Positions 27,795 through 36,560 of a DNA stretch of 64,000 bases are shown here, in pieces (position 1 is the first letter of the stretch; every line of letters starts with the position of its first letter). Source of the stretch: Anaerosolibacter carboniphilus (lineage in GTDB: Bacteria > Bacillota > Clostridia > Peptostreptococcales > Thermotaleaceae); contig NZ_JACHEN010000001.1 of the NCBI RefSeq assembly GCF_014205875.1, positions 62,001-126,000 of the forward strand. Reading direction: 5' to 3'. The position numbers and the translations under genes were made by a program. Below the pieces are notes generated by a model. It did no database searches. It saw only the letters and a program-made list of their open reading frames with translations, and had not been told where the DNA came from.

Positions 27795-29048
27795 ATGAAG
27801 AAAAAAATCAAATGGATTGTCTTGGCGGTTATAGGCATTATTGGTATTGCATATTTTGCAGCAGGAAGAAATCAAACGTTGGAAGTAGAGACTTTTCGTG
27901 TGGAAACAGGCAAGCTTGAAAAATTCATTGAAGAAGTGGGTACTGTAAAAATGGAACAGCAAACCACCATTTATGCTTCTGAAACAGGTAAGGTAGTAGA
28001 ACTTATGGTCAGCGTAGGGGATATGGTAAAGGCGGGAGATGTTTTAGCCAAGTTGGATGAAAAGGAAATGGCCATTCAGTTGGCAGGACTTCAGGCAGAG
28101 AAGGATGCTGCTTTGGCCCAATATCAAGATGCACTAAGGCCCAGCGACGGAGAAGTCATAAAAAAGGCTCAATTAGCGGTAAAAACTGCTGAAATCAATT
28201 TTGAAGAAGCAAAACGAACTGCAGAGAACAATAAAAAGCTTTATGAAGCAGGGGCCATAAGCCATGAGGCGTATAAGGGTGCTGCAGCCAAGTTGGAACT
28301 GGAGACAGCGGCACTGGAAAGTGCTAGAAGTGACTTGGAAATAGCACAAAAGGGTATTTCTACTCAGCAGAAAAAGGAATTTGAAGCGAGAATCAATCAA
28401 GTGCAAGCACAAATTGATTTACAAAACCAGAAAAAAACGAATTTCGTAATCAAGGCAACCCAGGATGGCATGATTATGTCAAAGGAGATTCAGAATGGTA
28501 CCTACATCCAACCAGGAATGGCAGTATTCGAGATCGGAAACAATAAAAATGTATATATTGAGAGCGATGTATTGATGAGCGAAATCGGCGATGTGCAGGA
28601 AGGTGGTACTGTAGTTATTTGGAATGATGATTTGGGCATTGGAGAAGTAAAGGGGACGGTGAGGAAAATACATCCCAAAGCCTTTAGCAAGATTTCTGAT
28701 TTAGGGATCGAGCAAAAACGAGTGAAAGTAGAAATTGATTTGCCCCAAATGGAGCTGAAATTGAAGCCGGATTACGACATGGATATCCGCATCATCACAC
28801 AAACAAAACCGAATGTCCTCTGGATACCAGAGAATGCTATCTTTGAATATCAAGGAACAGACCATGTATTCGTAAATAAGGATGGCGTAGCATCACTGAA
28901 AAAAATTGAAAAGGGAATGGACAGTGAGGAGCGGGTTGAAGTGATAAAGGGCCTGCAAGTAGGAGAAGAAGTGATTATATCACCAGATGAGACATTGAAG
29001 GAAGGCGTAAAAATTAAAAAGAAAGATCAAACTGAAAAAGCCCAGTAA
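27795..29048 (+). CDS. HlyD/MacA-family membrane fusion protein
   Basis: A 417-residue adaptor anchored by an N-terminal helix (about residues 5-22). Lipoyl-like segments flank a coiled-coil hairpin (about 90-205); beta-barrel and membrane-proximal domains follow, with the usual VFVNKDGVASLKKIEKGMDS segment near the end. The GGAGGGAAG site is 8 bases upstream of the ATG and 12 bases after the permease stop. It is the last gene of the TetR-controlled MacAB-like operon. Export of a small molecule or peptide is the family expectation. Confidence 0.9.
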   Translation: MKKKIKWIVLAVIGIIGIAYFAAGRNQTLEVETFRVETGKLEKFIEEVGTVKMEQQTTIYASETGKVVELMVSVGDMVKAGDVLAKLDEKEMAIQLAGLQAEKDAALAQYQDALRPSDGEVIKKAQLAVKTAEINFEEAKRTAENNKKLYEAGAISHEAYKGAAAKLELETAALESARSDLEIAQKGISTQQKKEFEARINQVQAQIDLQNQKKTNFVIKATQDGMIMSKEIQNGTYIQPGMAVFEIGNNKNVYIESDVLMSEIGDVQEGGTVVIWNDDLGIGEVKGTVRKIHPKAFSKISDLGIEQKRVKVEIDLPQMELKLKPDYDMDIRIITQTKPNVLWIPENAIFEYQGTDHVFVNKDGVASLKKIEKGMDSEERVEVIKGLQVGEEVIISPDETLKEGVKIKKKDQTEKAQ

Positions 29049-29062
29049 ATCTGGACTTTATG
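29037..29062. terminator. Weak terminator between convergent genes
   Basis: AAAGCCCAG and CTGGACTTT pair with one mismatch around the adaptor stop codon. It may terminate both sides. Confidence 0.5.
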
Positions 29063-29399
29063 ATTCATATTTCCTGTGTACAATACGTTCACCTAATGGA
29101 TTATCACCCATATATTTCTCAACATACGCGATCAACTGATTTTGCTCATTGTTTGCAAATTGCAGCATCTTGTCGGCTGTGTAATCAATGACATTGGGTT
29201 CTTCACACTCTGAGATAATTTCGAATATTTCTGCAAGATGTTGTGCTAGCTTGTTTTCGGCTCGTTCAGAAGCGTCTTCGTCAGGAACGATGTTGTAATG
29301 GGCCATAGTCTTAAGGGCATCACATAAAATCCAAGCTGTTCCCTCTACAGTTTTTAATAAATTATTATGATGTTTCTGGTCATCAATTTCATGTTGCAT
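29058..29399 (-). CDS. Conserved-looking hypothetical protein
   Basis: A soluble, acidic, probably all-helical protein of 113 residues, with no signal peptide or membrane segment. I do not recognise the family. It lies 20 bases downstream of the CAP-domain lipoprotein gene in the same direction, with a GAGAGGAG ribosome site, so it is likely in the same operon. No function can be assigned. Confidence 0.65.
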   Translation of the reverse strand: MQHEIDDQKHHNNLLKTVEGTAWILCDALKTMAHYNIVPDEDASERAENKLAQHLAEIFEIISECEEPNVIDYTADKMLQFANNEQNQLIAYVEKYMGDNPLGERIVHRKYES

Positions 29400-29419
29400 A
29401 GCGTAACTCCTCTCTTATC

Positions 29420-30154
29420 CTATCTGCCTACGAACATTTGTGTACACATCTTGCCGTATTGGCCGCCTTCCTTTACACCGATGCCTATGTGGGTAAAATT
29501 AGGGTTTAAAATATTCTCCCGATGCCCTTGGGAATCCATAAGTGACTCATGGGCATTGGCTATGGATGGATTGCCAGCCAGGTTTTCTCCTGCGTAGATA
29601 TATTTGATGCCATATTGCTTCATCATGTCAAAGGGACTTCCATAGGTAGGAGAATTATGGCTGAAATAATTGTTATCGATCATATCTTGGGATTTAAGTC
29701 TTGCCACCCTTGTGATTTCCATGTCTATCTTTAATGGATTCAGACCTTTTTTAACTCTTTCTGCATTTAGCAGGCGCAGCATATCTTCTTCATTGGGTGT
29801 AAGCTGAGTAATACTTTGCTGTTGACCTTCCATAGAAGGAGGGTCGATTTGAGGCTTTGCTTGTTTTGCTTCGATGGCGCCTACCTGTCCGTCATCTGTC
29901 TCTACCACATACCATTCCTCTGTGTCTCGAAGAACGTTGTATACGTTGCCTTTAGGAAGCTGCCGGATAATTGGATATTCAGCAGAATGACCTGTTCGAA
30001 GAGGGGCCTGATTGGCAATAATTTGGATTTTATCCACATTTCCTTTCTTAAAGATGGAGGATGCCTGTGGCGTGATCATAGGCTTCTGTTGGGCAGGTGC
30101 ACAAGCAGCGAAAATCAGAACGCTCACTATGAAGATACTTAATATTTTTTTCAT
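29420..30154 (-). CDS. SH3-CAP domain lipoprotein (YkwD-like)
   Basis: A 244-residue exported lipoprotein with the lipobox FAAC (Cys at residue 18). A bacterial SH3-like domain (about 40-95) is followed by a CAP/SCP domain (about 120-244). That domain contains SHNSPTYGSPFDMM, YAGENLAG and SLMDSQGHRENILNPNFTHIGIGV, carrying the family's His and Glu cavity residues. CAP proteins of this kind are common on spores and cell surfaces of Bacilli and Clostridia; the biochemical activity is unsettled. A GAGGTG site precedes the start. Confidence 0.88.
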   Translation of the reverse strand: MKKILSIFIVSVLIFAACAPAQQKPMITPQASSIFKKGNVDKIQIIANQAPLRTGHSAEYPIIRQLPKGNVYNVLRDTEEWYVVETDDGQVGAIEAKQAKPQIDPPSMEGQQQSITQLTPNEEDMLRLLNAERVKKGLNPLKIDMEITRVARLKSQDMIDNNYFSHNSPTYGSPFDMMKQYGIKYIYAGENLAGNPSIANAHESLMDSQGHRENILNPNFTHIGIGVKEGGQYGKMCTQMFVGR

Positions 30155-30245
30155 ATTTTATCACCTCAATAGTATTATTTCCGACTTCCAATGAAACATG
30201 AATCGTCCGCACGGTACATCCGTAGCATATTATGGAAGGAAAAGA

Positions 30246-30268
30246 AAAAAGCGCAGATTTTCTGCACT
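30246..30268 (-). terminator. Terminator of the H-NOX chemoreceptor gene
   Basis: On the minus strand AGTGCAG and CTGCGCT pair around AAAAT and are followed by TTTTTT. Confidence 0.75.
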
Positions 30269-32082
30269 TAGATTTTATATTTTTTGAGTTCGATTTTTAA
30301 ATTGCTTGTTAAGGTTTCTAATTGATGGATGTAATCTGTTAAGTCCTTGATTCGATTGGAGTACTGAATAACGTTGGCGCTCATTTCCTGGGTGGCCGCA
30401 GAGTTTTGCTGGGCGATGGCGGCCAGAGAATGGATGTTTTGGAATACATCTGAAATCTGTTTGGTTTCTATAGATAAAGCTTCTACCAAGTGAACAATTT
30501 GATTGGATACAAAGGTGATTTCGTTTGTAGCCTTTTCGTTATCGGAGGCGACAGCGGCCAACGTTTTGTTGCTTTCTTCCAAACGATGAAATTGATTCGT
30601 AACCTGTTCTACCATGCCTTTCACATCAGATGTAAAAATCTGAAGGCTTTGGTTAATGGTTTTTACAGCATCCTTGGAATTCTCAGCCAGCTTTCGTATT
30701 TCTTCAGCTACTACGGTAAACCCCTTGCCCATTTCGCCAGCGCGAGCAGCCTCAATGGCAGCATTTAGTGCAAGTAAATTGGTTTGGTCAGATATTTGTT
30801 CCACGGTGGTGACGATGTCTATGATGCTTTGAGCCCGGTTGGACAAATCATCACCCTGGGCATTTACCTTTGCAAAATCATCCTTCATGTGGAGGAGCAT
30901 TGCCGCTACACCTTGGACTTCTTGAAAAGAGGTTCGTATATCTCCTACAGCTTTCTCAAGTTGTTTCTTGCTTCCCGCTTCTTGTTCAGCCAACTTATTC
31001 AAATGATCGATATTATCGTTTAATATATAAACGGATCGTTCAGTTTCTTCTGCTTGATGCATGGCACCACTAGCAACCTCTTGCACCAAATCGGAAATGC
31101 CATCGGATACACCTTTCATTTCCTGAGCGATCTCCGAAAACTTTACGGTGAAATTATACATATCATCGGTGCCGCCCTTAAGAAATAAAAAGTCTTTCTT
31201 TACTTTTGTTTTCATATCGTTCATTTGATTCAAATAATCCTCAAAATTATCCCCTGTTTTGATTTGCGAACTGTTGGCAAAATCTAAGTCAGATAACATA
31301 TCCAATTCGTTTTTGATGGAGCGAATGGGGGCGAGCAACAGGGTACTGACGACCAAGGTTATAACGAATACAAAGCCTAGAAGAAGTACGGTGTTTACAA
31401 ATGGATTGTTACCTATTTTGATATAGGGAATGATCACGGAGAGCAAGGTAACGGCAGCTGCAATTTTAAATGGAATGCTCTTTACAAAACCAAAAGAAAG
31501 CAGGCGATTAACGGGATAGTTGGTAATCTGACGGTTATCCTTTTCTAGTTTAATTTTAATTCTTAAATAAGCTCTACCATCGGAATATGTACCTTTTTCA
31601 AGTATTTCTGTTTCGATTTTTTCCTGAAAAAACCCAGCACTGCCCTCTAACAATCCTAAGAAGTAATCGAACATCCCTCGTTTTGATTCATAAAGGATTT
31701 CGATTTCTTTTTCCCCAATTTCAGTTGCGATCAGTCTAGGTGGTTGTGCACCCTTAATCATTTTTGTCAATTGTGCATGCACATCATCCATCATCATGAG
31801 GAAGCCTTTTAGACTAAATCGTTCAAAATAGGAAGGAAACCAGGTTCTGAAGGTCTCAATATTGCTTCTTCCGATCTCTCGCCAGACTTCACCAGCAGAT
31901 TTACCGACAATTTTTGCCACTTCATCTATAAGAGCCTTTGGCTCATGGTCAGGAATATCTTCTAAAGGGGTAATTACGCGATCTACTTCCCAGTCGATCT
32001 TTTGTCCAGCTTTTTCAACGGTAGATTTGCCGTAGAGCTTTTCTAAGCTTTTGATCCATGTAGATACTACTGTACCCTTCAT
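30268..32082 (-). CDS. H-NOX (heme NO/O2-binding) methyl-accepting chemotaxis protein
   Basis: A 604-residue fusion. Residues 1-180 form an H-NOX heme domain, followed by two membrane helices (about 205-250), a HAMP-like linker and a C-terminal MCP signalling domain whose hairpin tip contains the [28 protein letters not shown] stretch. The proximal heme ligand is His102 and the propionate motif Tyr131-x-Ser133-x-Arg135 is intact; distal Trp9, Asn74 and Tyr140 are also present. It should sense a diatomic gas and steer motility through CheA, much like Tar4H of Thermoanaerobacter. The AAGGAGG site and start are clear. It is monocistronic. Confidence 0.94.
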   Translation of the reverse strand: MKGTVVSTWIKSLEKLYGKSTVEKAGQKIDWEVDRVITPLEDIPDHEPKALIDEVAKIVGKSAGEVWREIGRSNIETFRTWFPSYFERFSLKGFLMMMDDVHAQLTKMIKGAQPPRLIATEIGEKEIEILYESKRGMFDYFLGLLEGSAGFFQEKIETEILEKGTYSDGRAYLRIKIKLEKDNRQITNYPVNRLLSFGFVKSIPFKIAAAVTLLSVIIPYIKIGNNPFVNTVLLLGFVFVITLVVSTLLLAPIRSIKNELDMLSDLDFANSSQIKTGDNFEDYLNQMNDMKTKVKKDFLFLKGGTDDMYNFTVKFSEIAQEMKGVSDGISDLVQEVASGAMHQAEETERSVYILNDNIDHLNKLAEQEAGSKKQLEKAVGDIRTSFQEVQGVAAMLLHMKDDFAKVNAQGDDLSNRAQSIIDIVTTVEQISDQTNLLALNAAIEAARAGEMGKGFTVVAEEIRKLAENSKDAVKTINQSLQIFTSDVKGMVEQVTNQFHRLEESNKTLAAVASDNEKATNEITFVSNQIVHLVEALSIETKQISDVFQNIHSLAAIAQQNSAATQEMSANVIQYSNRIKDLTDYIHQLETLTSNLKIELKKYKI

Positions 32083-32135
32083 ATGTTGTCCTCCTTAAGG
32101 AAAGAAAGTTGTCCATGTATTATGTGTACACATAT

Positions 32136-32164
32136 ATTATAGTACATATTTCATAGGACAACAA
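32136..32164 (-). promoter_or_regulatory. Promoter of the H-NOX chemoreceptor gene
   Basis: On the minus strand TTGTTG (32159-32164), 17 bases, TATAAT (32136-32141). A perfect 12-bp palindrome ATGTGTACACAT lies at 32122-32133 at the predicted start point. GTTGTCC and GGACAAC (32108-32114 and 32156-32162) flank the promoter. Confidence 0.65.
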
Positions 32165-32253
32165 TCGACAGATAGAAGATATTACATAAAATTCAAAAAA
32201 CTATGTATAAAATGAATAGAGCTGGAAATAATGACATTAGAAAAGTACATTCG

Positions 32254-32279
32254 ATTTAAAAGTCAAATGACTTTTAAAT
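32254..32279. repeat. Perfect 26-bp palindrome
   Basis: Arms ATTTAAAAGTCA and TGACTTTTAAAT around AA. It lies in the intergenic region between the divergent chemoreceptor gene and the 141-residue protein gene. An operator or RNA hairpin are both possible. Confidence 0.7.
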
Positions 32280-32306
32280 ACACCTTATTCCCACCCACAA
32301 CTCATC

Positions 32307-32345
32307 AAAGGAAGAGGCAGCTTATCGGGCTGTCTTTTCCTTTTC
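32307..32345 (+). terminator. Strong hairpin terminator with no obvious gene in front
   Basis: A 15-bp stem (32307-32321 with 32329-32343, two G-U pairs) ending in TTTTCCTTTT. No plus-strand gene precedes it, so it may end a small RNA. Confidence 0.65.
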
Positions 32346-32485
32346 AAGATGATTGTTATAAATGAAGGAATGTGATACAATTTACTAAAATCAGAGGATA
32401 AGCTGAAGATATATTTCAAAAATCCAAGAGAAACATGAATCTTTCAGTTTCTTAAATAATACATATGAAAGACGAGGGATGCTGT

Positions 32486-32911
32486 ATGAGCTATATTCGA
32501 GATGGAAAAAAGCAATATGCATTTGATGAATTGTCTAAGCTGATTAAAGACAATACAGAGTTTGATGTAACCATGGATATTTCTACCCGGACAAAGCGAG
32601 AGGATGTACTTGCCTTTATTTTGCAATGCGATGCGGAGGCATTAAAGAAGGATTTGGAAGAAGAAGGGCTGGAATTGGACATTGATGAAGATGAGGAAGC
32701 CTTTGTCTCAGAATTGATGAACAAGGCCGATGAATATGCCGTTGAGATTGAAGAAATATTGCCTGAAGATCTACTGGCATACTATTATGCTTATGAATAT
32801 GACGAGGATGAGAGTGTAATCAAGACGATTTTGGTGGTTTCCTTCGAATCCCTTGGAGAGCTAAAGCTAAGGGATGTAGGCAATCGATTGATTACTGTGG
32901 TTGGAGATTAA
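32486..32911 (+). CDS. Acidic hypothetical protein
   Basis: A 141-residue soluble protein, strongly acidic in its middle (EEEGLELDIDEDEEAF), with no signal or membrane segment. I do not recognise a family. ATG 32486 is preferred because GAGGG lies 7 bases upstream; an in-frame ATG at 32465 has no ribosome site. It is followed by a terminator and appears to be monocistronic. Confidence 0.7.
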   Translation: MSYIRDGKKQYAFDELSKLIKDNTEFDVTMDISTRTKREDVLAFILQCDAEALKKDLEEEGLELDIDEDEEAFVSELMNKADEYAVEIEEILPEDLLAYYYAYEYDEDESVIKTILVVSFESLGELKLRDVGNRLITVVGD

Positions 32912-32925
32912 ATATTTATTCCATA

Positions 32926-32966
32926 AATGAGGAAAGCTATAGAGAAATGATTCTCTGTAGCTTTTT
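32926..32966 (+). terminator. Terminator of the acidic protein gene
   Basis: AAAGCTATAGAGAA pairs with TTCTCTGTAGCTTT around a short loop, followed by a T-rich tract. Confidence 0.8.
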
Positions 32967-32990
32967 ATATTGTACAGAAAGGAAGCCTCC

Positions 32991-33500
32991 ATGAAAAGAT
33001 TTTATATACTAGTGGCTATGATTATGCTTTTGATCTATCTAGGAATGACCATGAATATCCAGAGCCTTTATCCAGACCAGGATCAACTCGCCAATATGTA
33101 TCTCCGAGCTAAAGAGGATGAGGCTTATTTCATGGAAATCAAAAAAGAGATATGGAACATCTTAGAAGTGCAAACAAGCAACACAATAAAGAAGAATTTA
33201 AATGGATATATGAAAAACATTGCCAAGGTATATCGAGATGATAAAACAAGGGATTATGCACTGTTAAAGGAAGCTTTGCAGAACGAATGGAGAGAATATA
33301 GCTATCAACAGCTGAATTATAAGGTGGATATTTACTATCCTACTCCAGATGGTATTTGGGTTCGAGCACTTAAGGTGTACTCTCTGGAAAAGGACAACGC
33401 CATCATAGGCCATGGAAAAGAGGTTGAGGATTTACTGTTTATAAGGGAGAAGGGAAGATGGAAGATAAAGACGTCGAAGAAGATTAGCGAATTAATATAG
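32991..33500 (+). CDS. Membrane-anchored hypothetical protein
   Basis: A 169-residue protein with an N-terminal hydrophobic segment (about residues 4-22) that is either a signal peptide or an anchor. A helical middle and a C-terminal beta-rich part (GIWVRALKVYSLEKDNAIIG...) resembling NTF2-like extracytoplasmic domains follow. I do not recognise a named family. The start has AAGGAAG upstream; the longer frame from 32970 lacks one. Confidence 0.7.
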   Translation: MKRFYILVAMIMLLIYLGMTMNIQSLYPDQDQLANMYLRAKEDEAYFMEIKKEIWNILEVQTSNTIKKNLNGYMKNIAKVYRDDKTRDYALLKEALQNEWREYSYQQLNYKVDIYYPTPDGIWVRALKVYSLEKDNAIIGHGKEVEDLLFIREKGRWKIKTSKKISELI

Positions 33501-33592
33501 ATGTGTGACTATGAAATTAGAAAGTCATCCTTTGCGCTTGAATATGCTTAGAGATAATAAGCGTTTAAGGATACGTATCTATATAAAAACAT

Positions 33593-33637
33593 AAACAAAA
33601 GCATTTCAGCTTAAATAAGTGAAATGCTTTTGTTTGT
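33593..33637. terminator. Terminator between convergent genes
   Basis: A 15-bp stem, AAACAAAAGCATTTC (33593-33607) with its complement (33621-33635), ending in T-rich sequence. Confidence 0.82.
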
Positions 33638-33664
33638 TGTAATATATATGTAAAGGAGGAGTGC

Positions 33665-34081
33665 TTACTGGTAGATTACTTTCACATCATATCGGGCGGT
33701 GTCATCAGCAGCGCTGGTTTCTAAGATAATAGGCGAAACCAGCATATGATCTAATGGCTGACGATCAGGTATAGATTCTTTCAGTGTGATGTTAAAAATG
33801 TAGCCATAATTGTCTTTCTTAACTTTAATATCCTTAATCAAGTGTTCTTGATGATCTCCTAAGCTAATTAAAATAAAGCTGCCACAGGTAAACTGATTCT
33901 TATAAATGCCTGTACTTCCTTGGGTAGTTTGGATCCATTCCTGTACCTCAGGCTCAAGCTGCTTCACATCATAAATAATCTTAAAATCCTTCATATTACT
34001 GGTCAATTCATCTTCAGTACAACCAATGAGTCCAAACATACTAATCATGCCCAGAATAAAAAACAGCAATAACTTCTTCAC
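33665..34081 (-). CDS. Small lipoprotein of unknown function
   Basis: Read from GTG 34081 (AGGGGGTATTATC upstream), it is 138 residues with a signal peptide and the lipobox LIGC, giving a mature lipoprotein of about 120 residues. I see no known domain. A longer frame from 34189 would cross the terminator of the spore-protein gene and is rejected. Export and lipidation are predicted; function is unknown. Confidence 0.75.
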   Translation of the reverse strand: MKKLLLFFILGMISMFGLIGCTEDELTSNMKDFKIIYDVKQLEPEVQEWIQTTQGSTGIYKNQFTCGSFILISLGDHQEHLIKDIKVKKDNYGYIFNITLKESIPDRQPLDHMLVSPIILETSAADDTARYDVKVIYQ

Positions 34082-34174
34082 GATAATACCCCCTACGTCG
34101 TTCCCCCACATATATAGACGTAAAAAAAAGGAAAAAGTTGCATTGTTTTTATAAATATATAAAAATTTTTTTAC

Positions 34175-34211
34175 CGATAAAAAGGACACATTGTTTGTGT
34201 CCTTTTTATCG
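34175..34211 (-). terminator. Terminator of the spore-protein gene
   Basis: A perfect 16-bp stem with the core ATAAAAAGGACACA and a 5-base loop, followed on the minus strand by a T-rich tract. Confidence 0.9.
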
Positions 34212-34220
34212 AAATTTCCA

Positions 34221-34457
34221 TTAATCTAAATCCTGGGGGAGCTGATCGCTTGTATATACCATACCGTTGGATGCATTTTCAACCAGTCGCTTGGTTATTT
34301 CGCCACCAAGCTGTCCACCCATTTGTCCTGCTTGCCTGGACGTGATTTCGCCTCCAAAGCTTTTATTGGTTATGTCCATATGAAGTTCTCCAGCAATTTC
34401 TGCCTTAAATTCATTCAGCGCAGCTCGGGCTTCTGGTACCATTGGTCGTCTTGTCAT
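34221..34457 (-). CDS. Alpha/beta-type small acid-soluble spore protein
   Basis: A 78-residue SASP that coats and protects DNA in dormant spores and is degraded at germination. Visible family features are ALNEFKAEIAGEL, the GPR-protease-type region, GGEITSRQAGQMGGQLGGEITKRLVENA near the C-terminus and no signal peptide. ATG 34457 is chosen because GAGGTG is 6 bases upstream; a GTG three codons earlier overlaps that site. A sigma-G-like -10 element lies at 34498-34504. It shows that the organism forms spores. Confidence 0.95.
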   Translation of the reverse strand: MTRRPMVPEARAALNEFKAEIAGELHMDITNKSFGGEITSRQAGQMGGQLGGEITKRLVENASNGMVYTSDQLPQDLD

Positions 34458-34497
34458 GTATTTCACCTCTTTTCTTATAAGCTATAAAAACTACTAT

Positions 34498-34527
34498 TAG
34501 TATGGGCAGACATATTCCACAGTATTT
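34498..34527 (-). promoter_or_regulatory. Sigma-G-type promoter of the SASP gene
   Basis: The minus strand carries CATACTA, a match to the sigma-G -10 consensus, about 35 bases before the predicted 5' end of the coding region. An AAATA-like -35 lies about 17-18 bases further upstream. The -35 match is partial. Confidence 0.55.
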
Positions 34528-34562
34528 TGGAAAATAGTAGAAAAAATTAGAAAAATTCTTTG

Positions 34563-34591
34563 TTGTAGGATAAATTTGAATGTGTTAGAAT
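34563..34591 (+). promoter_or_regulatory. Promoter of the pan operon
   Basis: TTGTAG (34563-34568), 17 bases, TAGAAT (34586-34591), giving a leader of about 240 bases before panG. Confidence 0.6.
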
Positions 34592-34597
34592 AAGCGT

Positions 34598-34810
34598 GGA
34601 TAGTATCGAAAGAGCTATACCGTTGTTATAGATCGTCAAGATAATCAAAAAGATGAATTCTGCTCTGAGCCAATAGGACCGAGACAGGAAAGGTAAGATG
34701 GATGATAATGCCTTTTTGTGTGATGCTCAGAAAGGCTTTTTTTGTTGCCTTTTTGGGAAAACTAAGATCACACTCCTCTGTTTTGTTATGCTTGCAGTGG
34801 AGTGTGATTT
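34598..34810 (+). promoter_or_regulatory. Structured leader of the pan operon with alternative pairing
   Basis: A terminator hairpin GCCTTT/AAAGGC with seven T lies at 34710-34743. Its loop contains GCTCAG (34725-34730), which can pair instead with CTGAGC at 34665-34670. A second hairpin, ATCACACTCC/GGAGTGTGAT (34767-34808), stands just before the panG ribosome site. The layout suggests attenuation. The pan RNA motif known from pantothenate operons is a candidate, not proven. Confidence 0.55.
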
Positions 34811-34837
34811 CTACTGTAAGGAAAAGGAAGTGAGGAA

Positions 34838-35704
34838 ATGAAATTTGGATTTATTGGAGCTGGAAAGGTTGGAATAGCCTTTGGCATGTACCTCAGAAAA
34901 AAAGGCTTTTCGATACAGGGTTATTTCAGTAGAAATCACATCTCTGCTCAAATTGCCGCAGAAAAGACAAATAGCCAGGCATATAAGAAAGTAGAACAGT
35001 TAATTTCTGAAATAGATTTTTTGTGGATTACCACACCCGATGACGAGATTCAAGCTGTGTGTAATCATCTGGCAGAAAGGAAGCTTTTTCGGGAAGGGCA
35101 GATCGTTGCCCATATGAGCGGTGCAGCACCTTCTATTCTCTTAAAGGAGGCACAGAAACGAGGCTGTCATATTTATTCCATTCATCCACTACAGTCCTTT
35201 GCTGAAATAGAGAAGGCTTTGAAAGACTTAGAGAGTACTTATTTTAGTATTGAGGGTGATCTTGAAAAAATGCACCTTATAGAGGCATTGTTTAAAAAGC
35301 TTGGGAATCCAATTTTTAAAATTGCAACAAAATACAAGGCATTGTACCATGCAGCTGCTTGTGTATTCTCAAATTATCTAGTGACGTTGGTAGATGAAGG
35401 ATTGCATTATTTGGAGCGGATAGGTATTGATCAAGAAGAGGGTTTTAAGGCAGTGCTTCCCTTGATGATGGGTACACTACATAATATAGAAGCCATGGGA
35501 ACAGCCAAGGCCTTGACTGGTCCTATTGCCAGAGGCGATCAGCTTACTATAGAAAGCCATATAAGGATTTTAGAAAATCAAATGTCTGAGTCCGTGGCTT
35601 TTTATAAAAGAATGGGTCAAATGACCTTGGATGTGGCATCGGTGGAAAAATTAAAGGATAAAGAGAAAATAGCAGCTTTAGAATATATATTGAAAGAGGT
35701 GTAA
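34838..35704 (+). CDS. panG: PanG-type ketopantoate reductase (Rossmann/DUF2520)
   Basis: A 288-residue NAD(P)-dependent enzyme. An N-terminal Rossmann fold ([17 protein letters not shown]) is followed by a DUF2520 C-terminal domain (about 135-285). DUF2520 proteins of the PanG type were shown in Francisella to reduce 2-dehydropantoate to pantoate in place of PanE. Its place as first gene of panG-panB-panC-panD, 2 bases before panB, strongly supports that role here. AAGGAAAAGGAAGTGAGG precedes the start. Confidence 0.85.
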   Translation: MKFGFIGAGKVGIAFGMYLRKKGFSIQGYFSRNHISAQIAAEKTNSQAYKKVEQLISEIDFLWITTPDDEIQAVCNHLAERKLFREGQIVAHMSGAAPSILLKEAQKRGCHIYSIHPLQSFAEIEKALKDLESTYFSIEGDLEKMHLIEALFKKLGNPIFKIATKYKALYHAAACVFSNYLVTLVDEGLHYLERIGIDQEEGFKAVLPLMMGTLHNIEAMGTAKALTGPIARGDQLTIESHIRILENQMSESVAFYKRMGQMTLDVASVEKLKDKEKIAALEYILKEV

Positions 35705-35706
35705 AT

Positions 35707-36543
35707 ATGACTGGAAAAAAATTTACTACATCGTCATTTATAGAAGGGAAAAAGAAAAATGAAAAAATTTCAATGCTCACAGCCTATGACTATTCTACAG
35801 CAAAACTATTGGATGAGGCTGGTGTGGACAGCCTTTTGGTAGGAGATTCACTGGGAATGGTGGTGTTGGGGTATGAAAATACCCTGCAGGTGACTGTGGA
35901 TGATATCATTCATCATTGTAAGGCAGTGGCAAGGGGAGCCAAAAGAGCCCTGATCATCGCGGATATGCCATTTCTTTCCTATCATGTCAGTGTAGAAGAA
36001 AGTGTACGAAATGCTGGACGAATGATTCAGGAGGGCAATGCCCATGCAGTAAAGCTAGAGGGGGGAGAAGAAGTTGTAGATAAAGTAAGGGCCATTGTAC
36101 GAGCACAAATTCCTGTGATTGGACACTTGGGTCTGACGCCTCAATCGGTGAACCTTTTTGGTGGCTTTAAGGTACAGGGGAAAAGTGAAGAACAGGCGAA
36201 AAAAATGATCCAAGATGCTTTGTTACTTCAGGAAGCAGGAGTCTTTGCCATCGTATTAGAGTGTGTGCCGGAAGCTTTAGCAAAACTGATTACGGAGAAG
36301 TTGAGCATTCCAACCATAGGGATTGGAGCAGGTAAATATTGTGATGGGCAGGTATTGGTAACTCAGGATATGCTGGGTATGTTTTCAGATTTTAAACCAA
36401 GATTTGTAAAGCAGTATGCTCAGTTAGGAGAAAATATGAAAATAGCGTGCAAGCAGTATATAGAGGAAATGAGAACCATGGAGTTCCCTGATAAGGAGCA
36501 TACCTTTGCCATGGATGAGGAAGTGTTGTCAAAATTGTATTAA
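35707..36543 (+). CDS. panB: 3-methyl-2-oxobutanoate hydroxymethyltransferase
   Basis: A 278-residue TIM-barrel enzyme that adds a hydroxymethyl group from 5,10-methylenetetrahydrofolate to 2-ketoisovalerate, the first committed step of pantothenate synthesis. Conserved segments are [34 protein letters not shown] (metal-binding Asp), [24 protein letters not shown] and [15 protein letters not shown]. Length is normal. It is in the panGBCD operon, with 2- and 17-base gaps to its neighbours. Confidence 0.96.
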   Translation: MTGKKFTTSSFIEGKKKNEKISMLTAYDYSTAKLLDEAGVDSLLVGDSLGMVVLGYENTLQVTVDDIIHHCKAVARGAKRALIIADMPFLSYHVSVEESVRNAGRMIQEGNAHAVKLEGGEEVVDKVRAIVRAQIPVIGHLGLTPQSVNLFGGFKVQGKSEEQAKKMIQDALLLQEAGVFAIVLECVPEALAKLITEKLSIPTIGIGAGKYCDGQVLVTQDMLGMFSDFKPRFVKQYAQLGENMKIACKQYIEEMRTMEFPDKEHTFAMDEEVLSKLY

Positions 36544-36560
36544 GCATGGGAGGAGAGGCA

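Noticed and set aside
32232-32366. 44-codon plus-strand frame overlapping the palindrome and terminator hairpin
   Set aside because: No ribosome site, and its composition is dictated by the two hairpins.
34598-34810. T-box, SAM, THF or c-di-GMP riboswitch in the pan leader
   Set aside because: None of the invariant cores of those classes (for example the T-box GGGTGGNACCGCG) is present.
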